Source: a virus | Virus record (IMG/VR): IMGVR_UViG_3300033146_001930 | Location: 1-23,407 of that record | Direction: 5' to 3' (one strand) | Length of the DNA: 23,407 nucleotides | Part shown: positions 16,925 to 23,407 of the stretch, piece after piece | Layout of the letters: each line of letters begins with the position of its first letter | Numbering within the stretch: position 1 is the first letter of the stretch | Program-made: the position numbers and the translations under genes | The notes under the pieces: generated by a model | Told to the model about the DNA's origin: nothing | Databases searched by the model: none | Seen by the model: the letters and a program-made list of their open reading frames with translations, nothing else

Positions 16925-17583
16925 TTTAGTTTCTTTATTTTACAAATTTCAGGTAATGGTATTTCTGCTCCATTAATATTTAATCTTAATCCTCGAATAC
17001 CAGCAATATATGTTTTTTCATCATCTATATCCCATTTAGTCATTATCATTTCTTTACCATTAATCTCTTGTTCATATACATTTATCCCAAGATTCTTTAA
17101 ATAATTTATTATAAATTCTCTATCAATACCATATTCTTTTAATCTATATGCTAATGGATAAATATTTACATCTCTACGACCATCTACTTGATACCAATAT
17201 ACACGCATTGCTTCATACATATTTTTTTCTGGATCTTCTTCTTCTTTTTCTGCACCAATTAATAAATCATGAAATAAATTAAAACCATCTGGTGTTGATG
17301 TGATTATAATTTTAGAATTATTTACAGATGAAACTGTTGGAACAACAGCACCATAATATGCTTTAACTATATTGTCTGGCACTTTTGCAAATTCATCCAA
17401 ATATAAGAAATCAATAGTAAATCCAATTGATGGTTCTTTTGTTCTATTTTCTGTTTGAATTCTACATCCATTTTCAAATGTTAAACTTCGTTCATTCCAA
17501 TTATTAATTCCTGTCTTTAAAAAAAATGGTACTAATCTATAAATTCCTTTTATTTTTGTAATAATTTCAACTACAGTTTTTCC
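16921..17583 (-). CDS. Large terminase, central ATPase part (frameshifted at both ends)
   Basis: The open frame continues the ATPase domain: TVVEIITKIKGIYRLVPFFL, NNWNERSLTFENGCRI, then the Walker B segment FLYLDEFAKVP and the coupling motif region IIITSTPDGFNLFHDLL. These occur in the order of T4 gp17. About 80 further residues (VDGRRDVNIYPLAYRLKEYG onwards) extend the linker before the nuclease and make this terminase longer than gp17 (610 residues); the rebuilt exteins total roughly 720-735 residues. The frame joins the upstream piece if the A5 run at 17577-17581 (T5 on plus) has one more base, and joins the nuclease piece by another single base near 16930. No start codon of its own is plausible. 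Confidence 0.85.
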   Translation of the reverse strand, partial: GKTVVEIITKIKGIYRLVPFFLKTGINNWNERSLTFENGCRIQTENRTKEPSIGFTIDFLYLDEFAKVPDNIVKAYYGAVVPTVSSVNNSKIIITSTPDGFNLFHDLLIGAEKEEEDPEKNMYEAMRVYWYQVDGRRDVNIYPLAYRLKEYGIDREFIINYLKNLGINVYEQEINGKEMIMTKWDIDDEKTYIAGIRGLRLNINGAEIPLPEICKIKKLN

Positions 17584-18095
17584 TTATTCGCAACAATCAT
17601 AACTGACTTATCATTGTGGAACAGAATATAATGTAAGATTACTATTGCAGCACTGATCGTGTTGTGACTCAGTATATTAGATGTATAGTAACTTGGTTCT
17701 GGACCATCAATAGTTAAGTCAAACATTGATAATTTACCTCTTAATTTCTTTACATGTTTTACTTTTGATAAACCAGTTGTTGTTATTACTTCATCATCAG
17801 TATTCAAATCTACGACTATTTTTGGTGTGTGATCTTTACAATAAACTATATGTGTATCCGCACATTCTATTTTATTTCCATTTTCAAGCTCTAACTCATA
17901 TCTTTGTAATGGTATTGTTCTAACTATTTCTGAAACAGGTGTATTACCATAATCTGTTTTCACAAATTTCTTTATTGAAATTATATCAATTATTTTCTTT
18001 AATGAGTTTTTTTCATCTTTATTTATATTTCTAAATTCATACATCTCAATAAGTTGAATTAAAAATATAATTATTTCTTTAATATGTTTTTTCAT
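17571..18095 (-). CDS. Split-intein C half fused to the start of the terminase C-extein
   Basis: Residues 1-145 are intein and 146-173 are terminase. Block B is KIECADTHIVYCKD with His82. The end is PSYYTSNILSHN, followed by Thr146 as the +1 nucleophile and TISAAIVILHYILFH, the helix after Walker A. VANKEK at 168-173 then joins the central ATPase frame after a one-base shift; the TAG at 17571 is an effect of that shift. The ATG at 18095 overlaps the 3' end of the endonuclease gene by 17 nt, so translation is probably coupled to it. Confidence 0.85.
   Translation of the reverse strand: MKKHIKEIIIFLIQLIEMYEFRNINKDEKNSLKKIIDIISIKKFVKTDYGNTPVSEIVRTIPLQRYELELENGNKIECADTHIVYCKDHTPKIVVDLNTDDEVITTTGLSKVKHVKKLRGKLSMFDLTIDGPEPSYYTSNILSHNTISAAIVILHYILFHNDKSVMIVANKEKL
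17661..18095 (-). mobile_element. C-terminal fragment of a trans-splicing intein in TerL
   Basis: 145 residues with the splicing blocks B, F and G, ending in His-Asn, with Thr at +1. No endonuclease domain is inside. The fragment includes block B, so it is unusually long for an IntC. That is the hallmark of atypically split inteins such as the AceL-TerL intein (IntN 25, IntC about 104 residues). The N-terminal 45 residues are hydrophobic/charged helices that may serve association with IntN. Confidence 0.85.
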
Positions 18096-19116
18096 TATCT
18101 ATGATCTTATTTTTTATGAAAACTTTTATTTTTTTATTTTCATTTATCCATACATTTTCCCATATGTGATATAATCTTATATCTTTTTTTAATGCATTTC
18201 TACTTTTTGAAAAATGATAACCTGGTGTTTTTAATGAATGCCAATAATCACCATTAAATTCAAATCCTAATTTTATATCTGGTAAATAAATATCTATTTC
18301 TTTACCATCTAATATAGTTCTTTCAGATTGTATTATTGTTTTATCATAAATTGATTTTATATATATTAATAGATCGTTTTCTAATTTAGAAATTGATTTA
18401 TGTAATGGATTACATATTATACAAATTTCATCATTATTTAATAATCGACTATAAAATGTTTTTTCATTTATTATAAATGAATTATCACATTTATCACAAT
18501 AAATTTCTAAATTATTATATTTCTTATTTTCTATTTGATTTTTATTTATTATATTAGAATATTTATGATATAATGAAAATGTTGTTTTTGATATTTTATT
18601 AGATATTTCTATATTTTGTGCTGGTCTTTTAACACCATATTTCTCCAAATTAGTTTTTTCTTGTTTTTCTAATTGTTTTTTATTCTGTAAATGATATTCA
18701 GCACCATATTTTTCTAAACTTGTATTTCTTGATTTTTCCTTGATTTTTTCATTTTGAAAAATATTTTCAACATCATATTTTTCTAAATTAGTTTGTTTAA
18801 CTTTTTTTTGTATTTCTTTATTTTGCATTGGATGTTCTACACCATATTTTTCTAAATTAGTTTGTTTATTTTTTATATGTGAACATTTTTTACAAGTATA
18901 AATTTTGTATTTATTATAATTTTTCCAATAGTTCTGAATAGATATTATATTCTCTGCATTACATATATCACATATAGCTGTAATTTTATTTTTTGAATTT
19001 TTATTTAAATCATTTATATTCACTGAAATAATTTTATTTATTTCAGTATTATATTTTTTATAAAAACTCTTATTTCTACTTGTTATTTTTATTTTTATTT
19101 CTTTTTCTTTAATCAT
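18079..19116 (-). CDS. Free-standing Vsr/PD-(D/E)XK-like homing endonuclease within the split intein
   Basis: A protein of 345 residues: an N-terminal zinc finger (C49-x2-C52, C75-x2-C78), four 22-residue repeats of the TNLEKYGVEHPMQNKEIQKK type at 87-178, a second zinc finger (C207-x2-C210, C232-x2-C235) and a C-terminal nuclease (about 246-340). The nuclease has GKEIDIYLPDIKLGFEFNGD followed by YWHS, PGYHFSKSR and RLYHIWE, which fits the Vsr-like EDxHD homing endonuclease family described with fractured genes. It lies exactly where the intein is broken, 40 nt after the IntN stop and overlapping IntC by 17 nt. It probably cuts intein-free terL genes. A paralogue lies at 19768-20946. Confidence 0.8.
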   Translation of the reverse strand: MIKEKEIKIKITSRNKSFYKKYNTEINKIISVNINDLNKNSKNKITAICDICNAENIISIQNYWKNYNKYKIYTCKKCSHIKNKQTNLEKYGVEHPMQNKEIQKKVKQTNLEKYDVENIFQNEKIKEKSRNTSLEKYGAEYHLQNKKQLEKQEKTNLEKYGVKRPAQNIEISNKISKTTFSLYHKYSNIINKNQIENKKYNNLEIYCDKCDNSFIINEKTFYSRLLNNDEICIICNPLHKSISKLENDLLIYIKSIYDKTIIQSERTILDGKEIDIYLPDIKLGFEFNGDYWHSLKTPGYHFSKSRNALKKDIRLYHIWENVWINENKKIKVFIKNKIIDNEKTY

Positions 19117-19156
19117 TAATTAATTTAATTGTGATTTTTTGTAATTTTGATAAAAA

Positions 19157-19321
19157 TTATAATTTCATATACATTCGATATAAAAATAATTTAGATTTTT
19201 CTAAAAATGTTAATTTTCTTTCTTGTCTAACCATATCATAATATAACTCATAAAAAGGTATTTCATATATGTCTTTTGTTTCTTCATTAAGAGCTAATAT
19301 ATTAGTATTGAATGAATTGCA
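19157..19321 (-). mobile_element. N-terminal fragment of a trans-splicing intein in TerL
   Basis: 54 residues from Cys (codon 19321-19319) to the TAA. Block A is CNSFNTNILALNEETKDIYE, followed by IPFYELYYDMV and a charged helix ending LFLYRMYMKL. Block B is absent and is found in the C fragment, so the break is upstream of the usual split position. Confidence 0.85.
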
Positions 19322-19711
19322 TTTTCCAACTTGCCTACTTGCCATTAATATTGAAAATCTATGTTGTGTATAAAGATTAATAATATCTTTCTGATATTCT
19401 CTTAATTTCATTGGACCAATTGTTCCATCTTCACGCTTGATTTGACAGTATTGTTCTGCAAAGTAATGAACACTCATTTTACATTTCATATATTCATTAA
19501 CTTCTTTATCAGTTAAAGCAAATGGAATATTTGCTCTCCTAACACCTTTCATGTTATTGAACCACAATTTTTCATGATTTTTTAATTTCTCACCAAGATT
19601 TTCTCTTCGTTGAATATCATTTACTAATTTAGTATTTAGAACTCTTGTATCTTGTTTTTTTTTAGTCATATATTTTTTTTTTTTCATTTTTTTCAGTTTG
19701 ATGATAAACAT
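19157..19711 (-). CDS. Large terminase N-extein fused to split-intein N half
   Basis: A protein of 184 residues as drawn. Residues up to 130 are the N-terminal part of a T4 gp17-like packaging ATPase: NIPFALTDKEVNEYMKCKM, then PMKLREYQKDIINLY (adenine-binding/Q-motif area) and the Walker A ILMASRQVGK. The Lys is directly followed by the intein Cys131; the remaining 54 residues are IntN. After trans-splicing the motif would read SRQVGKT. The start could also be the inner ATG at 19669 (MTKKKQDTRVLN), since the first 14 residues are a Lys-rich run. A TATATATA stretch lies 10 nt upstream. TerL drives ATP-dependent packaging of DNA through the portal. Confidence 0.85.
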   Translation of the reverse strand: MFIIKLKKMKKKKYMTKKKQDTRVLNTKLVNDIQRRENLGEKLKNHEKLWFNNMKGVRRANIPFALTDKEVNEYMKCKMSVHYFAEQYCQIKREDGTIGPMKLREYQKDIINLYTQHRFSILMASRQVGKCNSFNTNILALNEETKDIYEIPFYELYYDMVRQERKLTFLEKSKLFLYRMYMKL

Positions 19712-19767
19712 TTAATAATAATATATATACATAAAAGAAACTCAAAATATGATAAATAAAATGGTCT

Positions 19768-20946
19768 TTACAAATTTAAAAAATTTAATATTTTATTTTT
19801 TATAAAACTTTTCACATTTTCACCATTTTCATCCCATTCTTCTTCCCATATATGATATAATCTTATACTTTTTTCTAATGCTTTTCTACTCTTTGAAAAA
19901 TGATATCCAGGTTTCTTGAATTTCTTTGAGTGCCAATATGTTCCATTAAATTCAAATGCTAATTTTAATTCAGGTAGATAAATATCTATCTCTTTACCTT
20001 CTAATATTTTTCTGTCTGATGTAATAATTTTTCCTTTATAAATATTTTCTATATGTTTTAATAATTCTACTTCTTTTTCTGATACTAACGATTGAATTGG
20101 ATTACATATAGTACATAATCTTGTATGATAAACTTTGGTTCTGTTGTAATATAATACATTATCTATTTGAAAATTATTGTCACATTTCTTACAATGAAAA
20201 TTATATTTAAAATCATCATCAATATATAATAATTCATAATCATTTGATAATTCTTGTTTTATTTTATTATAAATATTATCTTTTCTGATTTGTAATAATT
20301 TATTTTTAATTGTTTTATTTTGCATAGGATTTTCACTTTGATATTTTAATTTACATGTTTCTTTCATTTTTTCATTTCTTTCATTAATATCTTTTTGTGT
20401 TTTTTTAGACCAGGTTTCTTTTATTTTATTTCTAATATTAATATTTACTGAAGAATTTTCATAACCATACTTTTTTAAATTTGTGTTTTTAATTTTATTT
20501 TTAATTTCGTCTAAGAACATTGGATGTTCAACTCCATATTTTTCTTTAAATTTTTCCTTTTTCTTTTTTTTATATTTATTTGATTGAGTAAAGTGTTCTA
20601 CACCATATTTTTCTAAAGATGATTGTTTAACTTTTTCATTATATTTATCAGTTTGCATAAAGTATTTATAACCATATTTTTCTAAATTAGTTTTTTCTCT
20701 AGTAATATAATTACACTTAAAACAATAAAAAATTCCGTTTTTTTCATCTCTTTTATAATCTTTATAAATCATTGATTTCACTTTACCACAATTATCACAC
20801 TTTATATTTATTTTTATATGTGAACCAGAACTTAAATCATCAACATCAACAATTATTTTATCATTATTTATATCATAACCTTTTTTCTTATAATAATTTT
20901 TTACTCTATTTGTTATCTTTACTTCTACTTTCTCTGTTAATATCAT
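19768..20946 (-). CDS. Second Vsr/PD-(D/E)XK-like homing endonuclease, paralogue upstream of terL
   Basis: A protein of 392 residues from the ATG at 20946 (MILTEKVEVKITNR); this start aligns with the paralogue's MIKEKEIKIKITSR and has the TATATA-N5 box, so the earlier ATG at 20970 is not used here. The layout matches the paralogue: zinc finger (C50, C53, C75, C78), four to five LEKYG-type repeats (87-220, the last ones degenerate), zinc finger (C252, C255, C278, C281) and nuclease (about 290-392) with GKEIDIYLPELKLAFEFNGT, YWHS, PGYHFSKSRK and RLYHIWEEEW. It lies 57 nt upstream of the terL N exon. It is not inside an intein and behaves as an intergenic homing gene. Confidence 0.75.
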   Translation of the reverse strand: MILTEKVEVKITNRVKNYYKKKGYDINNDKIIVDVDDLSSGSHIKINIKCDNCGKVKSMIYKDYKRDEKNGIFYCFKCNYITREKTNLEKYGYKYFMQTDKYNEKVKQSSLEKYGVEHFTQSNKYKKKKKEKFKEKYGVEHPMFLDEIKNKIKNTNLKKYGYENSSVNINIRNKIKETWSKKTQKDINERNEKMKETCKLKYQSENPMQNKTIKNKLLQIRKDNIYNKIKQELSNDYELLYIDDDFKYNFHCKKCDNNFQIDNVLYYNRTKVYHTRLCTICNPIQSLVSEKEVELLKHIENIYKGKIITSDRKILEGKEIDIYLPELKLAFEFNGTYWHSKKFKKPGYHFSKSRKALEKSIRLYHIWEEEWDENGENVKSFIKNKILNFLNL

Positions 20947-20951
20947 ATTTC

Positions 20952-20957
20952 TATATA
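20952..20957 (-). promoter_or_regulatory. TATATA box 5 nt before the upstream endonuclease
   Basis: TATATA, five bases (GAAAT), then ATG at 20946. Divergent from the similar box at 20998-21003. Confidence 0.4.
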
Positions 20958-20997
20958 TAATTTTTATCAAAACTTATTTTTAGTTTTTAATAATTAA

Positions 20998-21003
20998 TAT
21001 ATA
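20998..21003 (+). promoter_or_regulatory. TATATA box 5 nt before the amidoligase gene
   Basis: TATATA, five bases (GGAAT), then ATG at 21009. The 62-bp divergent region holds two such boxes, one for each direction. Confidence 0.4.
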
Positions 21004-21008
21004 GGAAT

Positions 21009-22460
21009 ATGGATAAATATACTGATAAATATATTAATAGTTTTGATATATTAAAACATGCAAGAATTGGCTTTGAATTCGAATTTTTCTCGGAAAAACC
21101 TTATCACAAATTACTTGAATTTTTAAATAGAGAACTAAATGTTAAAGTTTCTGGTTATAGAGTTTATCATTCATCATTTGATCCTGAAGAAACACATTGG
21201 AAGATTGAACCAGATTTGTCGTTGGGTTTTTCGGGTATTGAATTGATTTCAGGACCAATACCATATATAAATGCAAAAACATATTTATTAAAAGTTTTAA
21301 AGATATTACAAAGCCCTGGATTTTCAACAGATGACAAATGTTCAATTCACATAAATATAAGTTTTGATGAAGAAACAAGTCCAAGAATTTTAGAACAATT
21401 AAATAAATTGAAATTAATATTAAATATTGATGAGAATTTTATTTATAAATATTTTCCAGAAAGAGAGAATAATTTCTATGCAAAATCAGTGAAAAAAATT
21501 ATTCCATTTAAAAGTTTTCAATTTAGTTCAAACGCAGCAGAAATTTTAGTTAATAGTTTAGAATTACCTGATACTAAATATTATGGTATAAATATGTTAA
21601 ATGTTTTTGATGGTAGAGTAGAATATAGATATATTGGTGGTAATGACTATGAAGAAAAAACAGGTGAAATTTTAGATTTAATGGATTATTTTGTTCAATT
21701 AACTTGGGATTCAATTGATGTTTTAGATGAAGATGATATGGAAAAATTAACAGATTATTTACAAGAAAATATTAATCAATTTAAAAATTTCTCAAAAATT
21801 GATAATTTTTTAGCACAATTTCCATCAATAATGTTACAAATTGATATGAGTTCTGAAATGACTATATTAAAAAGTTATTATGAACAATTTTATGATCAGT
21901 TATATGATATAATTACAAACATATATAATTTGAGTAATTGTATTATTAATTATGATACTGAAGAACAAAAAATAGAAATTATAGATGCGACATTCAAAAC
22001 TATTTTTGATATTAAAAGAATTGTTTTAGTTGATTGTGTTATTGAAGGTGGTTCTTTTTCTAATTGTACATTTGTAAATTGTGAAATTAAAAATGCTCAT
22101 TTGAATAATTGTACATTAGGTATGACCGATGTTTATAAATCTAAAATTGAATCATCTAAAATAGAAAATGGATCAATATTACATGATTGTTATGTGTTCA
22201 ATTCATTACTTGATGGTGAAATGAAAGGTGGGATATTTAGATCTGGAAAATTAGGGGAATTCGCAAATTTAGATTCAGATGTAAAAATTGTTACAGCTAC
22301 AAATAATTATTTTGGTGGTGCACAAGATCAATCAATGGAAGATAAACTTAAAGCTATTGGTGGATTTAAAAATAAATCAAACATTAATAAGAAGAATATA
22401 TTTAAAGGTTATGGTACCAGTAAAGGTTATTCTTCTGATGTTGATGATTATACTTTTTAA
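21009..22460 (+). CDS. Putative amidoligase with C-terminal beta-helical region
   Basis: A protein of 483 residues. The N-terminal part shows the amidoligase (COOH-NH2 ligase, glutamine-synthetase-like) motifs: ARIGFEFEFF (18-27), THWKIEPDLSL with SGIELISGP (62-83), and the His motif KCSIHINISF (110-119). VEYRYIGGNDY near 204-214 fits the later Arg-containing motif. Such enzymes join carboxyl and amino groups using ATP. Residues 335-430 contain pentapeptide-like steps (GGSFSNCTFVNCEIKNAHLN, and SKIENGSILHDC) that predict a right-handed beta-helix. A Gly/Ser/Lys-rich tail follows. The substrate is unknown; peptide-tag or cell-wall linkage is possible. Beta-helix fusion may anchor it to a surface or virion, which is inference. 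Confidence 0.7.
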   Translation: MDKYTDKYINSFDILKHARIGFEFEFFSEKPYHKLLEFLNRELNVKVSGYRVYHSSFDPEETHWKIEPDLSLGFSGIELISGPIPYINAKTYLLKVLKILQSPGFSTDDKCSIHINISFDEETSPRILEQLNKLKLILNIDENFIYKYFPERENNFYAKSVKKIIPFKSFQFSSNAAEILVNSLELPDTKYYGINMLNVFDGRVEYRYIGGNDYEEKTGEILDLMDYFVQLTWDSIDVLDEDDMEKLTDYLQENINQFKNFSKIDNFLAQFPSIMLQIDMSSEMTILKSYYEQFYDQLYDIITNIYNLSNCIINYDTEEQKIEIIDATFKTIFDIKRIVLVDCVIEGGSFSNCTFVNCEIKNAHLNNCTLGMTDVYKSKIESSKIENGSILHDCYVFNSLLDGEMKGGIFRSGKLGEFANLDSDVKIVTATNNYFGGAQDQSMEDKLKAIGGFKNKSNINKKNIFKGYGTSKGYSSDVDDYTF

Positions 22461-22482
22461 AAAAAATGAGAAAAAATGAAAA

Positions 22483-22566
22483 ATGATGAATTTTTTATCA
22501 AATGAATTATATAAAAAAATGAAAAAAGATAGAAGAGAACCAAGTGTAAAGAAATTTAAGATATGA
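22483..22566 (+). CDS. Tiny ORF ending in KKFKI
   Basis: A 27-residue frame (MMNFLSNELYKKMKKDRREP then SVKKFKI) whose TGA overlaps the next ATG as ATGA. Its C-terminus matches those of the ankyrin genes at 47-478 and 22563-23012. It could be a genuine small gene or the remnant of a larger family member. Confidence 0.3.
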   Translation: MMNFLSNELYKKMKKDRREPSVKKFKI

Positions 22567-23012
22567 AATATTTAAAATATATAAATGACATAGAATATAT
22601 TCTTTCAGTAAATGAAAATAATGATATTGATAAAAAAATAGATAATCAAACACAATTATTTACATTGTGTTTTCAATATCTCGATGATCAAACATATTCA
22701 ATAGCTAAAAAATTAATTGAAGATGGTGCAGATGTAAATACTGATAATGGATATTGGTATCTTTTTGGAATAGTTATTGGTAATATATTTGATGATTTTG
22801 GTTCAGAAAATAATATGAAAATTTTAAAAATGTTATTAGATAGAAATGTTAATTTATTACTGAGTAAATATTCTAAAAAAACAGATTTACTAAATTTTTT
22901 AAAACATGAAAAATTTAATAAAAATTATCAAGATGTGATTAGTTTATTAGAAAAATATGATTATTTTAATAAATTATATAAAGAGAGAGAAATAAATAGA
23001 TTTAAGATATGA
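22563..23012 (+). CDS. Small ankyrin-like protein with MKYLK N-terminus
   Basis: A protein of 149 residues. It has one clear ankyrin-type repeat (IAKKLIEDGADVNTDNG) and a degenerate second one (MKILKMLLDRNVNLLL). The N-terminus MKYLKYINDIEYIL and C-terminus INRFKI are shared with the gene at 47-478. The start overlaps the stop of the upstream ORF and its own stop overlaps the next start, both as ATGA, giving a tightly coupled small-gene array. A protein-binding role is typical of ankyrins; the target is unknown. Confidence 0.7.
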   Translation: MKYLKYINDIEYILSVNENNDIDKKIDNQTQLFTLCFQYLDDQTYSIAKKLIEDGADVNTDNGYWYLFGIVIGNIFDDFGSENNMKILKMLLDRNVNLLLSKYSKKTDLLNFLKHEKFNKNYQDVISLLEKYDYFNKLYKEREINRFKI

Positions 23013-23407
23013 AATATTTAAAAAAGATAGAAGAAGATAAAATATTAAAATTTAGTGAATATGAACCAAAGAAGTATAATGGATCTATTTTAGTAAATAA
23101 TATTATGGAATGGATGAGAAATTATTTTTTAGATAATTCTGATTCAGAAGATTTAATAAGAGTACCTATGACTAAGTTTATAGATGAAACTAATATTGAT
23201 GTTGAACAATTAAAAACATTTGTAGATGAACAAGAAAAAACCGGGAGAATTGATTCATTTAAAATTAAAATTGAAAATGATATAATTATATTTTATGATT
23301 TCAAGAAAGATAATTCTAAAAAAGTATGGGAAGAAACAACTAATGAATCTACACTAGTTAGTGAATTCGAATTAGATGAATTATTAGATAAAATAGCTGA
23401 GTCTGGA
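23009..23407 (+). CDS. MKYLK-type protein, 3' end outside the window
   Basis: 133 codons are open to the window end. It starts MKYLKKIEEDKILKFSEYE, like its neighbours, overlapping the previous stop by 4 nt. The rest is acidic (SDSEDLIRVPMTKFIDETNI) without a recognised domain; residues 45-100 look like a small alpha/beta domain, possibly winged-helix-like. The C-terminus is missing. Membership of the MKYLK family is clear only for the N-terminus. Confidence 0.6.
   Translation, partial: MKYLKKIEEDKILKFSEYEPKKYNGSILVNNIMEWMRNYFLDNSDSEDLIRVPMTKFIDETNIDVEQLKTFVDEQEKTGRIDSFKIKIENDIIIFYDFKKDNSKKVWEETTNESTLVSEFELDELLDKIAESG

Noticed and set aside
17571-17573. In-frame TAG in terL as a sign of recoded TAG (code 15, as in Lak phages)
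   Set aside because: Reading TAG as Gln leads within seven codons to TAA and loses the terminase homology, whereas a one-base shift keeps it. All other genes end normally.
18600-18860. CRISPR-like regularly spaced repeats (also at 20460-20700)
   Set aside because: The roughly 66-nt periodic similarity is the coding DNA of the 22-residue LEKYG repeats of the endonucleases, with no conserved palindromic repeat or unique spacers.

Overview
The window looks like part of the genome of a large, very AT-rich, T4-like (myovirus) bacteriophage. The support is a T4 gp17-type large terminase, a tail-tube-fold protein, a PhoH ATPase, an S1-repeat protein, several free-standing homing endonucleases and N-terminal peptides that resemble T4 capsid-targeting sequences. 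The host is probably a Bacteroidota bacterium: one perfect Bacteroidota housekeeping promoter (TTTG-N20-TATCTTTG) lies in front of a cluster of small genes, and strong Shine-Dalgarno sequences are generally absent.

Layout. 1-478 (minus): start of an unidentified gene and a small ankyrin-repeat gene. 555-7137 (plus): an unidentified beta-rich, probably structural protein, a tail-tube-like protein, a small UVR-motif protein preceded by a strong RNA hairpin, a four-repeat S1 protein, a zinc-ribbon-repeat nuclease and PhoH. Intrinsic terminators follow the UVR gene, the S1 gene and phoH. 7141-8220 (minus): a compact cluster of small genes with somewhat different base composition, the only place where a host-type promoter is visible. 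8358-20946 (minus): in transcription order, a homing endonuclease, the N-terminal exon of terL with the N half of a split intein, a second homing endonuclease, the C half of the intein with the rest of terL, a HAD phosphatase, a 1941-residue repeat/coiled-coil protein and a candidate internal head protein. 21009-23407 (plus): an amidoligase with a beta-helical tail, then small MKYLK-type genes that run off the window.

The most striking system is the fractured terminase. The terL Walker A motif is cut between its Lys and Thr by an intein whose halves lie in separate genes. The break falls before block B, as in the 'atypically split' inteins, and a stand-alone Vsr/PD-(D/E)XK-like endonuclease gene sits in the gap and overlaps the start of the C half by 17 nt. 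A close paralogue of that endonuclease lies immediately upstream of the N exon. DNA packaging would therefore depend on protein trans-splicing. The C-terminal part of terL also carries two single-base frameshifts. One lies in an A5 run and the other in an A-rich stretch; both are restored by one extra base, so sequencing or assembly error is the simplest explanation. A third possible case lies in a small gene near 7225.

A recurring TATATA box exactly 5 nt before the ATG of four genes suggests phage promoters that give nearly leaderless mRNAs.
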